From NCBI RefSeq assembly GCF_040361275.1, contig NZ_APNH01000002.1, positions 868,001 to 932,000 of the forward strand: a stretch of DNA of 64,000 nt. Reading direction: 5' to 3'. This DNA is from Salinisphaera sp. T31B1. Its GTDB lineage: Bacteria > Pseudomonadota > Gammaproteobacteria > Nevskiales > Salinisphaeraceae. The notes beneath the pieces are model-generated. The model was not told where the DNA came from. It did not search any database and worked only from the letters and a program-made list of their open reading frames with translations. This document shows, piece after piece, positions 28,078 to 38,880 of the stretch (within the stretch, counting starts at the first letter, position 1; each line of letters opens with the position of its first letter). The translations under genes were made by a program, and so were the position numbers.

Positions 28078-28252
28078 TATTTCAGATAGTTGACGCGCAC
28101 GGCCTGTGCGCTGACGTTGCCCGGCCGCGCGCGCTGCCTTGCGGCAACCGCGAAATCCATGTTACCCCTGACCGACCGGTCGAGCGATTGACCGTTTCGA
28201 TAACTATAAATAGTCACGACGGTTGCAGACCGTCGGTCAGGGGAGATAACCC
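28078..28252 (+). promoter_or_regulatory. Structured leader of the copper-radical oxidase gene
   Basis: This 175-bp gap holds several inverted repeats. A 12-bp perfect repeat (CCCCTGACCGAC, 28165-28176; GTCGGTCAGGGG, 28232-28243) extends outward as GTTA (28161-28164)/TAAC (28247-28250). The right arm contains the oxidase ribosome binding site (GGGGAG), 7 nt before the ATG. Within the arms are two palindromes (28173-28182 and 28228-28238) flanking an AT-rich stretch with TATAAA at 28205-28210. A competing hairpin, CGACGGT (28217-28223)/ACCGTCG (28229-28235), shares the right arm. A further hairpin, GCGCAC/GTGCGC at 28095-28111, lies just after purH and has no T-run. Confidence 0.6.
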
Positions 28253-30805
28253 ATGCGTCTGACTCCTTCCGCCGCCACGGCGACCCTCGTGTTCGTGGCG
28301 TTCAGCGCGCCGGCCTCCGCCGGCCTTCTGGGCGATCTGCTCGCCCCTGTCACTGAGCCGGACTCGACCCGTCCGAGCGAGACCATCCGCACCGATGACG
28401 CATCAGAGCGCTCGCCCGAGAAGGTCGGTCGCTTCAGCACACCGTTTGCCGAGCCCACCATCGTTGTGGACGGTCAGGCCATGGCCACTGATGAACGCTG
28501 TCTTCCCAATGCCGAAGGGATGCTCAGCTGCAAGCCGGCGGCCGGCACGGTCGCCAATCTCGGTGACGGCCGATTCGTATACCTGAACGCGCTTGAAGGC
28601 ACCGAGAACGTCGAGCTGTCGATCGTCGCCGAATTCGGCGAGGTGTCGGTCAACGACCAGTCGCGGGTACTCACACTGGATGACGAAGACCGCCCGAGCT
28701 GGAGCCGGCCCGATCCGGTCGACGGCGGCGCCAATCCCGACGGTGCCGACAGTACGACGCTGTCCGGTGCGCTGACCGGCGTGCCCGAGGGCCTGCTGGA
28801 CACGGCCGACAATACGGCCAAGAACGACGGCGCACTGTTCTGTGCCGACGTCACGTTCCTGGCTGACGGCCGGATGATGGCGGTCGGCGGCACCGATTAC
28901 TACACCGAACCCGGTGTCGACGGACTGCCGGTGGGCGTAGTCGAGCTAGAGGGGCTCAAGGCTTCGCGCATCTTCGATCCGGAAACCGAGACCTGGTCGC
29001 AGAGCGGCGATATGCGCTACGGGCGCTGGTACCCGTCACTGGTCACCCTGGCCAATGGCGATGTGTTCGTGGCCAGCGGGGTGACCAAGCTGCTCAAGCC
29101 GGTCTATCCCGAACAGCCACTCAATTCCGGGCGTAACGTGGTCCAGACCGAGACCTACGATCTTGACAGCGGCACCTGGTCAGAAAACGGCGGCCCCGCC
29201 CAGCGCTCGCTGCCCTTGTTCCCCCGTATGCATCTGCTGCCCAACGGCCAGGTGTTCTATAACGCCGGGGGCCAGGCCTTCAATCCCTTCGGACAGGCCT
29301 ACGATCAGGCGTTGTGGAATATTGTCGCCGCCTACGATCCCGACAGCCAGCAATGGACCGATCTCGGCTACGCCGGCCTGCCGCTCAAGCTCAACGAGGT
29401 TGGACTGGGCGCACTGGCCAGCACGCTCAACGTGACCAACCTGAATGCCGGCCAGGTGCAGCGACTGCTTGGCGATCTGGTCGGTCAGACCCTGGCCAAC
29501 CCGACCGGGTTGATCGAAGGACTGCTGGATACGCCGATCGACGGCCGTGCGCTCGAGCGGGCGATCGGCTCGGGCATGCGTGGCTCCACGTTCTCCGCGA
29601 TGTTGCCGCTACGCCCCGATGCCAACGGTGGTTATCACGACGCACGCTTTCTGACCGCCGGGGGCGTACCGACCTATGTCACCGTGGGCAGCCCGGGCGG
29701 TTACCTGCCGATCTCTTCGTCGCGTATCGACACGGTGCATGTCGACGGCGACACCATGGAGTACAGCTCCGAGCTCACCGGCCCGCTCAACGAACCGCGC
29801 TGGTACAGCTATTCAGTGGTCATGCCCGACGACAGCGTGATGATTTTTTCCGGCGGCAACCGCGACGGCGTCGTGTTGCCGGGCCTGGAGGGCGCCTATC
29901 GCCAGGCGGAGCGCTTCGATCCGACCACCGGCAACTGGACTCCGATGGCCGTGGCCCATCGCAAGCGGACCTACCACAACACCGCGCTGCTGATGCCCGA
30001 CGGCCGTGTGCTGGTCGGCGGCCATTCTCCGATCAACACGGCTTATCTGTCTTTCATCAACCTCGACCAACTGGGGCTGGCCGACTACCAGAGCCGTGAC
30101 CCATCGTTCGAGATCTATACTCCGCCCTATGCGATGCGTGACGATCGCCCGGTAATCGACAGCGCGCCGAGCGAACTGCGCACCGACGGCACAACGTTCG
30201 ATGTCGCGGTGGATAGCGGCGATGTAGATCAGGCCATGCTCATCCGGCGGACCGCGACCACGCATCTGGTCGACGGCGACCAGCGCGCGGTGGTTCTGCC
30301 GATCGTCGCGCGTAGCGGCGGTCAGATCACGCTCCAGATGACCGCCAACCCGGCCGTCCTCCCGGCTGGTCAATACATGCTGTTCGTCAGCCGCGAAGCT
30401 GATGACGGCATGCGCCTGCCGTCCGAGTCCACCCCGGTGGCAATACTGCCTGGTCAGGATGACGCGCCCATCGTTCAGCCCGCGCCGGTGGTGACTTCGG
30501 GCGAGGCTAACCACGGACTGGTCGGCAGCCTGCTCGGCAAGATCGGTGAAGTCGGCCGGATCGGCGACACCGACGGCGTGTCGCCCTTGCTGCCGGTCAC
30601 CGACCTGCTTTCGGGCGTGACCAGCGTCATTCCCGGGCCGCAGACGCTGATCGAAGGCGCACCGGGTACGGCAGGTGAACTCGCAGGTGCGCTACAGCGG
30701 GGCGCCGACATCGGCCGGGACACCGCGGCCAGTACACCGGACGCCGTACGTGGCCTGGCCGAGGATGCTCAGCGCGCGGGCCAGACCGGCGGCGAAGCCC
30801 CGTGA
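28253..30805 (+). CDS. Secreted copper-radical oxidase (glyoxal/galactose oxidase-like)
   Basis: This 850-aa exported protein has a signal peptide (about residues 1-23) and a Kelch-type beta-propeller followed by an E-set domain. The family active site can be placed: C197 (ALFCADVTF) and Y260 (GRWYPS) for the Cys-Tyr cofactor, Y574-H575 (RTYHNTALLMPDGRV), and H671 (TTHLVDGDQR). Spacings of 63 and 96 residues agree with fungal glyoxal oxidase; the Y260-Y574 gap is about 70 longer, owing to a helical insert near residues 378-450. A tail of about 115 residues (735-850) is unassigned. Such enzymes oxidise aldehydes or primary alcohols to yield H2O2. The substrate here is unknown. The stop overlaps the next gene by 4 bp. 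Confidence 0.82.
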   Translation: MRLTPSAATATLVFVAFSAPASAGLLGDLLAPVTEPDSTRPSETIRTDDASERSPEKVGRFSTPFAEPTIVVDGQAMATDERCLPNAEGMLSCKPAAGTVANLGDGRFVYLNALEGTENVELSIVAEFGEVSVNDQSRVLTLDDEDRPSWSRPDPVDGGANPDGADSTTLSGALTGVPEGLLDTADNTAKNDGALFCADVTFLADGRMMAVGGTDYYTEPGVDGLPVGVVELEGLKASRIFDPETETWSQSGDMRYGRWYPSLVTLANGDVFVASGVTKLLKPVYPEQPLNSGRNVVQTETYDLDSGTWSENGGPAQRSLPLFPRMHLLPNGQVFYNAGGQAFNPFGQAYDQALWNIVAAYDPDSQQWTDLGYAGLPLKLNEVGLGALASTLNVTNLNAGQVQRLLGDLVGQTLANPTGLIEGLLDTPIDGRALERAIGSGMRGSTFSAMLPLRPDANGGYHDARFLTAGGVPTYVTVGSPGGYLPISSSRIDTVHVDGDTMEYSSELTGPLNEPRWYSYSVVMPDDSVMIFSGGNRDGVVLPGLEGAYRQAERFDPTTGNWTPMAVAHRKRTYHNTALLMPDGRVLVGGHSPINTAYLSFINLDQLGLADYQSRDPSFEIYTPPYAMRDDRPVIDSAPSELRTDGTTFDVAVDSGDVDQAMLIRRTATTHLVDGDQRAVVLPIVARSGGQITLQMTANPAVLPAGQYMLFVSREADDGMRLPSESTPVAILPGQDDAPIVQPAPVVTSGEANHGLVGSLLGKIGEVGRIGDTDGVSPLLPVTDLLSGVTSVIPGPQTLIEGAPGTAGELAGALQRGADIGRDTAASTPDAVRGLAEDAQRAGQTGGEAP

Positions 30806-31821
30806 GCGGTATAGCCCCCCGGATCCGCCAGCTGATCGGAATGATCGTCCTGGCCGGGCTGCCGCTGACCGGCGTTCAGGCGCACGGCGGTGACACGGCC
30901 GGCGGCCAGGCGGAGGTACGCGCGGTACTCGATGAGCTCCCGCCGGCGTTGTCGGATCTGCGCGTGCAGCTGCGGCATACGCTGGCGGCTCAGCTGCTGG
31001 TCTACAACCCGACCGATCGGCTGCTGGTCGTCGAAGACGCGCGCGGGCGCCCCTTTTTGCGAATCGGAGCACAACGCGTGCAGGCGGATCTCGGCGCGGC
31101 GGCCTTTCATCGCACCAATACGCTGATGGCCCCCGGGGCGATCGATGCCGATGCCTCGAGTCGACCCGATTGGCAGGTCGTCGAGTCGACGCCCAGCTGG
31201 GGCTGGTTCGATCTGCGGCTGCGCAGTGATTCGATCGCGGTACCCCATCACGTCGTGGATGGCGGTCAGCCGCGTTCGGTGGCGCGCTGGTCAATCCCGG
31301 TGCGCTATGGCAGCCAGCGCAGCGCGATCCGTGGGCACTTCGAGTATGTCCCGCCGGCGCGCGGCATGATCGAGGCCCGGGTCATCGACGCCGGCCTGCT
31401 CGACGGCCAAGCCGTTGTCCGTGCGATGACGGGCAGCGCGCGGCCCGGGTTGTTCGTGTCCTATCGCGGCACGGAGCCGCTGATCGTGCTCGATGCCGAC
31501 GGCGCGCCGTTTCTACGCTTTTCGGAGACGGGCGTCGACGCCAATCGCGCGAGCGCGACCTGGGCGCGTGTACGCCCATCGGGCGCGCCGGCCGCCACGC
31601 CCGACAGCACGCCGGCGGTGGCCTGGGCGCGTGTATCGTCGACCGGCAGCTACGGCTGGATCGAACCGCGTGCGGCGGCCGACGCGCCGGCACACGATGG
31701 CCACGATCTGGCCGTAGTCAAGCGTTGGCGCATTCCGGTACGTATCGGCACGATGGACAGTTCGATCAGCGGCCAGACCGAATGGGCGCCCATCGCTCCG
31801 GCGGCCGCATCTCACCACTAG
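30802..31821 (+). CDS. Secreted two-repeat protein coupled to the copper-radical oxidase
   Basis: This 339-aa protein begins at a GTG overlapping the oxidase stop and has a signal peptide ending near QA/HGG (residue 27). It is made of two copies of one domain. Copy 1 is about residues 55-184 (LLVVEDARGRPFLRIG, SWGWFDLRL, ARWSIPVRYG, HFEYVPP). Copy 2 is about 190-330 (LIVLDADGAPFLRFSE, SYGWIEPR, KRWRIPVRIG, QTEWAP). The C-terminus ends SHH, and HDGHD occurs at 298-302. I recall similar single domains in actinobacterial exported proteins but cannot name the family. A role in copper delivery to, or anchoring of, the oxidase is inference from context. Confidence 0.72.
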   Translation: MSGIAPRIRQLIGMIVLAGLPLTGVQAHGGDTAGGQAEVRAVLDELPPALSDLRVQLRHTLAAQLLVYNPTDRLLVVEDARGRPFLRIGAQRVQADLGAAAFHRTNTLMAPGAIDADASSRPDWQVVESTPSWGWFDLRLRSDSIAVPHHVVDGGQPRSVARWSIPVRYGSQRSAIRGHFEYVPPARGMIEARVIDAGLLDGQAVVRAMTGSARPGLFVSYRGTEPLIVLDADGAPFLRFSETGVDANRASATWARVRPSGAPAATPDSTPAVAWARVSSTGSYGWIEPRAAADAPAHDGHDLAVVKRWRIPVRIGTMDSSISGQTEWAPIAPAAASHH

Positions 31822-31823
31822 AG

Positions 31824-31844
31824 GCCGGCGCCGAAGGCGCCGGC
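31824..31844. terminator. Hairpin between convergent genes, terminator-like
   Basis: GCCGGCGCC and GGCGCCGGC form a perfect 9-bp stem with a GAA loop just after the stop of the two-repeat protein. There is only a weak T-rich tail (AACTCTTCT), so termination strength is uncertain. Confidence 0.45.
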
Positions 31845-31852
31845 AACTCTTC

Positions 31853-32269
31853 TCAACCAGCGGCCGACAGCAGCGTCACCACGACTTCCCGGCGATGTGG
31901 CGCACTCCGGTGCTCGTAGAGATAGATTCCCTGCCAGGTTCCGAGGTTGAGCGCGCCGTCAGTGATCGGCACGCTCAGATCCATGCCGGTCAGAATGCTG
32001 CGGATATGGCCGGGCATATCGTCCGGGCCTTCCATGTCGTGCACGAACCTCGGATCGCCATCGACTACTGCACCAGCCATCCAGCGCTCGACGTCGGCAC
32101 GCACATCCGGGTCGGCGTTCTCGCAGATCATCAGCGACGCCGAGGTATGCCGGATGAAGACATGAGCCACCCCGGTGCACAGCCCGGCATCACTGACCAC
32201 GCGTCCGACGTCTGCGGTGATGTCACGGGTCGACCGGCCGGGCGTATCGAACGTCAGCGTTGTCTGCAT
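31853..32269 (-). CDS. yjbQ: YjbQ family protein (UPF0047, secondary thiamine-phosphate synthase-like)
   Basis: This 138-aa protein is a single UPF0047 domain. Characteristic segments include VFIRHTSASLMICENADPDV, HDMEGPDDMPGHIRS and GTWQGIYLYEHR with conserved His residues that bind metal in solved relatives. A weak thiamine-phosphate synthase activity is reported for the family, but the physiological role is open. It is convergent with the oxidase pair and separated from gatB by 62 bp on the same strand. Confidence 0.9.
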   Translation of the reverse strand: MQTTLTFDTPGRSTRDITADVGRVVSDAGLCTGVAHVFIRHTSASLMICENADPDVRADVERWMAGAVVDGDPRFVHDMEGPDDMPGHIRSILTGMDLSVPITDGALNLGTWQGIYLYEHRSAPHRREVVVTLLSAAG

Positions 32270-32331
32270 CGGCTTCCTCTACGGGCAGGCGACTGTTTGT
32301 TCGGCCGAGCCCGGCCGCATTCTCGACAGGG

Positions 32332-33794
32332 TCAGGCCAGCGCGTCCAGCTTGGCCACCATCAACTGATTGACCTCTTTCGGGTTGGCCTTGCCCTTGGA
32401 TGCCTTCATGACCTGCCCCACCAAAAACCCGAGAATCTTGGTCTTGCCGTCCAGATACTGCTGGACCTGATCCGGGTTGTCGGTGATGGCGGCATCGACG
32501 AAGGCTTCGATCGCCGAGCTGTCGGTGATCTGCTTGAGCCCACGATCGGCGATGATGGCGTCCGCACTTTCGCCCTCACCGGCCGCCAGCGCATCGAATA
32601 CGTCCTTGGCGATCTTGCCGGAAATGGTGTTGTCGGCAATACGGGCCAACAGCCCGCCCAGCTGCTCGGCGCTGACCGGCGCCTCTGTGATCGGTCGACT
32701 TAGGCGATTGAGCACCGCCGTGAGCTCGCTGTTGATCCAGTTCGCCGCCGGCTTGCCCTGTACCGACGGCACACCACCGGTCGCGGCGACGGTCGCCTCG
32801 AAATAATCCGCCAGCGCGCGGGAGTCGGTCAGCGCCATGGCGTCGGCGCCACCGAGCGCATAGTCGGACTCGAATCGACGCCGCTTGGCATCGGGCAACT
32901 CCGGCAGTGCCGTGCGTGCGGCCTCGATGAAATCCGCATCGATCGCAACCGGCAGCAGATCCGGGTCCGGGAAGTAACGATAGTCGTGCGCTTCCTCTTT
33001 GGAACGCATGCTGCGTGTTTCGTCGGCGTCCGGGTCGTAGAGGCGGGTCTCCTGAACGATCGTGCCGCCGGATTCGAGTACATCGATCTGACGCTCGACC
33101 TCGTACTCGATCGCTTTTTCCAGAAAACGGAACGAGTTGACGTTCTTGGTTTCGGTGCGCGTGCCAAATTCGCTGGTCCCGCGCGGACGCACGGACACGT
33201 TGGCATCCACGCGGAACGAGCCCTCGGCCATGTTGCCGTCGCAGATGCCCAGATAGGTGACCAGCGAATGCAGCTTGCGGGCGTAAGCCACCGCTTCGGC
33301 CGCACTGGCCATCTCGGGTTCGGAGACGCATTCCACCAGCGGCGTTCCCGCGCGATTGAGATCGATACCGGTTTCGCGATCGAAGGCTTCATGCAAGGAT
33401 TTGCCCGCATCTTCCTCCAGATGAGCGCGGGTAATGCCGATGCGCTTTTCCCCACCATCGGCCGTTGCGATATCCAAATGGCCGCGAGCCACGATCGGCA
33501 GCTCGAACTGGCTAATCTGATAGCCCTTGGGCAGATCGGGATAGAAATAGTGCTTACGCGCGAATACCGACCGCGGTGCGATCTCGGCGTCGATGGCCAG
33601 GCCGAACAGCGTGGCCATGCGAATGACCTCTGCGTTGATCACCGGCAACACGCCGGGCAAGGCGATGTCCACCGCGCTGGCCTGCGTATTCGGCGCAGCA
33701 CCGTAGGCCGTCGGCGCGCTGGAGAAGATCTTGCTCTGGGTGGCGAGCTGGATATGAACTTCGAGCCCGATCACCGTCTCCCATGCGCTCGTCA

Positions 33795-33798
<4 letters not shown>
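32332..33798 (-). CDS. gatB: Asp/Glu-tRNA(Asn/Gln) amidotransferase subunit B
   Basis: GatB binds the mischarged tRNA and, with GatA and GatC, converts Asp-tRNA(Asn) or Glu-tRNA(Gln) to the amide form. The start ([15 protein letters not shown]) and the kinase-like [11 protein letters not shown] segment are characteristic. The C-terminal YqeY-like tail ends [13 protein letters not shown]. It is 488 aa and overlaps gatA by 4 bp in the gatC-gatA-gatB operon. A second ATG one codon in is an equally good start. Confidence 0.96.
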
Positions 33799-35254
<1,456 letters not shown>

Positions 35255-35258
<4 letters not shown>

Positions 35259-35542
35259 TCGATGACCTTCGGCACCAGATAGACGCCGTCGCGTGTCGCC
35301 GGAGCGATCGCCTGGAATGCCTGGCGACGGTCGTCGACATCGGCTCGATCTGCGCGCAGGCGCGCGGTCAGGTCCAGCGGATGCGCCATGGGTTCCACGT
35401 CATGGGTATCGATGCGTTCGAGTGCGGCAAAGACATCCACGATGGTCGACAATTCGCCGACATAGTCGGCGATCTGGGCTTCATCCAGGCCCAAACGCGC
35501 CAGTCGGGCAACGTTTCGGACCTGATCGGCAGTCAGATTCAC
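35255..35542 (-). CDS. gatC: Asp/Glu-tRNA(Asn/Gln) amidotransferase subunit C
   Basis: This 95-aa subunit wraps around and stabilises GatA-GatB. It has the typical [21 protein letters not shown] start and a C-terminal [11 protein letters not shown]. It is first in the gatCAB operon and divergent from mreB across a 397-bp gap. Confidence 0.95.
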
Positions 35543-36980
<1,438 letters not shown>

Positions 36981-37255
36981 CTCGCCGGGCGGTTGCACGC
37001 CGGTGTTGGGCCGGCCTACTCTGATTCGTTATTGATAGTCGACTCGAAGAACGTCGACGGTCATTGCATGATGTCACGAAAATGCACGCCAGCCGCATCG
37101 CCCGTGCCGAGGAGCCATACCGGGTGTATCCCATGACACAGCAGCCGTCAGCACAGGCCCGGACCATCCGCCGCGCCCGCCGGCGTCCGCTCGGCGCCGC
37201 ACCCGGCGTGAAGCCGCCCGTCTTAGCTGGCGCGCGGCGCGCGTCCGGGGGTTAA

Positions 37256-38182
37256 GTGCGCGGCCTGACCGACGACGACAAGACACCGCTGCTCAACCGT
37301 CGCGTGGCGCCGGGTATCAAGATCGTCATCATCATCGTGGTTTCGATCGTGCTCATGATGGTCGACCACGCACACGACAGCCTGGCGCCGGTGCGCAGCA
37401 CCCTGGCCGTCGCCTTGCAGCCGATCCAGATCGCTGCCGAACTGCCTGGCGAGCTTACCGAATACCTCGGCCGTTATTTCGATCGCGGCGAACTGATCGC
37501 CGACAACGAAGCGCTGTCGCAGAAGGTTCTGCTGCTCAAGGTTCGGCTCCAGAAGCTTGCCGCGCTCGAAGCCGAGAACGAACGCATTCGCGCCCTGTTG
37601 GCCTCGGCGAGCTCGCTGGACCAGAACGTACTGATCGCTCGTATCCTCTCGGTCACACCCGACCCTTATCGCCATTACATCAAGCTCAACAAGGGCTCGG
37701 CCGACGGCGTATTCGTCGGTCAGGCGCTGGTCGATGCCAATGGCATCATGGGCCAGGTCACGGACGTCACGCCGCTGGATTCGCGTGCCATCCTCATCAC
37801 CGATGCCAATCACGGCATTCCTGTCGAAATCAACCGAACCGGACTGCAAACCATCGCCCAGGGCACCGGCAAGTCCGACGAGCTGCGTCTGCCCTTTCTG
37901 GCCAACAATTCGGACATTAAAGCCGGCGATCTCCTGGTGTCCTCCGGGCTGGGCGGGCGTTATCCCGCCGGTTATCCGGTGGCACGGATCAGTACCGTCA
38001 CCCATCAGCCAGGCGACGAATTCCTGGACGTAATCGCCCAGCCAACGGCTCATCTCAACCGAGGCCGAGAAGTACTGCTGGTCTGGACCCAGGATGATGA
38101 TCGTCTGACCGGGCCCGAGTCGCCCGACACATCCACGACCGACGATACGGACGCCGGAGCCCCCGCCGATTCGGGCTCATGA
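37256..38182 (+). CDS. mreC: Rod shape-determining protein MreC
   Basis: This 308-aa periplasmic scaffold protein has one N-terminal membrane helix (about residues 22-40, IKIVIIIVVSIVLMMVD) and a coiled coil (about 70-110). A beta-rich domain follows (NKGSADGVFVGQALVDANGIMGQV). The tail is acidic and Thr/Asp-rich. The start is GTG at 37256, preceded by GGGGG; an in-frame TAA stands immediately before it, so the protein cannot begin earlier. Confidence 0.94.
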   Translation: MRGLTDDDKTPLLNRRVAPGIKIVIIIVVSIVLMMVDHAHDSLAPVRSTLAVALQPIQIAAELPGELTEYLGRYFDRGELIADNEALSQKVLLLKVRLQKLAALEAENERIRALLASASSLDQNVLIARILSVTPDPYRHYIKLNKGSADGVFVGQALVDANGIMGQVTDVTPLDSRAILITDANHGIPVEINRTGLQTIAQGTGKSDELRLPFLANNSDIKAGDLLVSSGLGGRYPAGYPVARISTVTHQPGDEFLDVIAQPTAHLNRGREVLLVWTQDDDRLTGPESPDTSTTDDTDAGAPADSGS

Positions 38183-38664
38183 TCATCAATCATCACATCA
38201 GCGGATTATTGATTCTTTTCACCCTGGGCGTCGGCCTGATCCTGACGCTGCTGCCTGCCCCGGATGCGATCGCTGCGGCGCGGCCGGCGTTCTACCCTGC
38301 CACGGTGTTGTTCTGGGTACTGATGCAACCGTTGCGATTCGGGCTGTTGACGGCCTGGGCCTGCGGCATTCTGATCGATGTCATCTACGGCACGCCGTTC
38401 TCTGAACACGGGCTGGCACTGGCCGTGGCGGCCTATGCCGTAGTCAAGCTGCGAGAGTTGCTTTGGGCTTTCCCTCTCTGGCAGCAGGGTCTGTTGCTGA
38501 CGCCGGTGTTCGTGCTCTACGAGTTCGTGCTGTTCTGGATCGATGGCGTCGCCGGCGCAGAGGTCGACCAGTGGTGGCGCTGGCTTCCGATCGCCACCAC
38601 GGTGCTCGTGTGGCCGGTCTGGGCGTTCGTTCTGGAACGTCTGGCCGAATTGGAGGTCCGATAG
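38179..38664 (+). CDS. mreD: Rod shape-determining protein MreD
   Basis: This 161-aa membrane protein has about five transmembrane helices and is part of the elongasome with MreC. The segments LPAPDAIAAARPAFYPATVLFW and GLLTAWACGILIDVIYGTPFSEHGLAL are characteristic of MreD. It overlaps mreC by 4 bp. The 216-bp gap to the PBP2 gene probably contains a second promoter, since the ATG of mrdA has GGGAG upstream. Confidence 0.92.
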   Translation: MIINHHISGLLILFTLGVGLILTLLPAPDAIAAARPAFYPATVLFWVLMQPLRFGLLTAWACGILIDVIYGTPFSEHGLALAVAAYAVVKLRELLWAFPLWQQGLLLTPVFVLYEFVLFWIDGVAGAEVDQWWRWLPIATTVLVWPVWAFVLERLAELEVR

Positions 38665-38880
38665 AACCAGGGGTGCGCACGCGCGGCGACCTGAGCGCGA
38701 CAGCGACAGCTATTGCACCGTGCCGTGCGGCCGGGTTTCACACATCTCGACAGTTTCGTGCGAGCAGCATACGCTGAGCTCGATAGTCTACTTTAGCTTT
38801 TTTCGATAAGTCTTTGACTTCGCTGATTTCGGACCCTCTGGGCTCCGACGCAATCGCGACCAGGGAGATCTCACGCGCGC

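Noticed and set aside
28090-28118. TTGACG upstream of the oxidase as a -35 box
   Set aside because: No acceptable -10 lies 16-18 bp downstream; TTGACC at 28188 is likewise only 11 bp from TATAAA.
37064-37255. 63-codon ORF directly before and in frame with mreC
   Set aside because: It is an Arg/Pro-rich GC-driven frame with no recognisable domain, and ends in TAA just before the mreC GTG.
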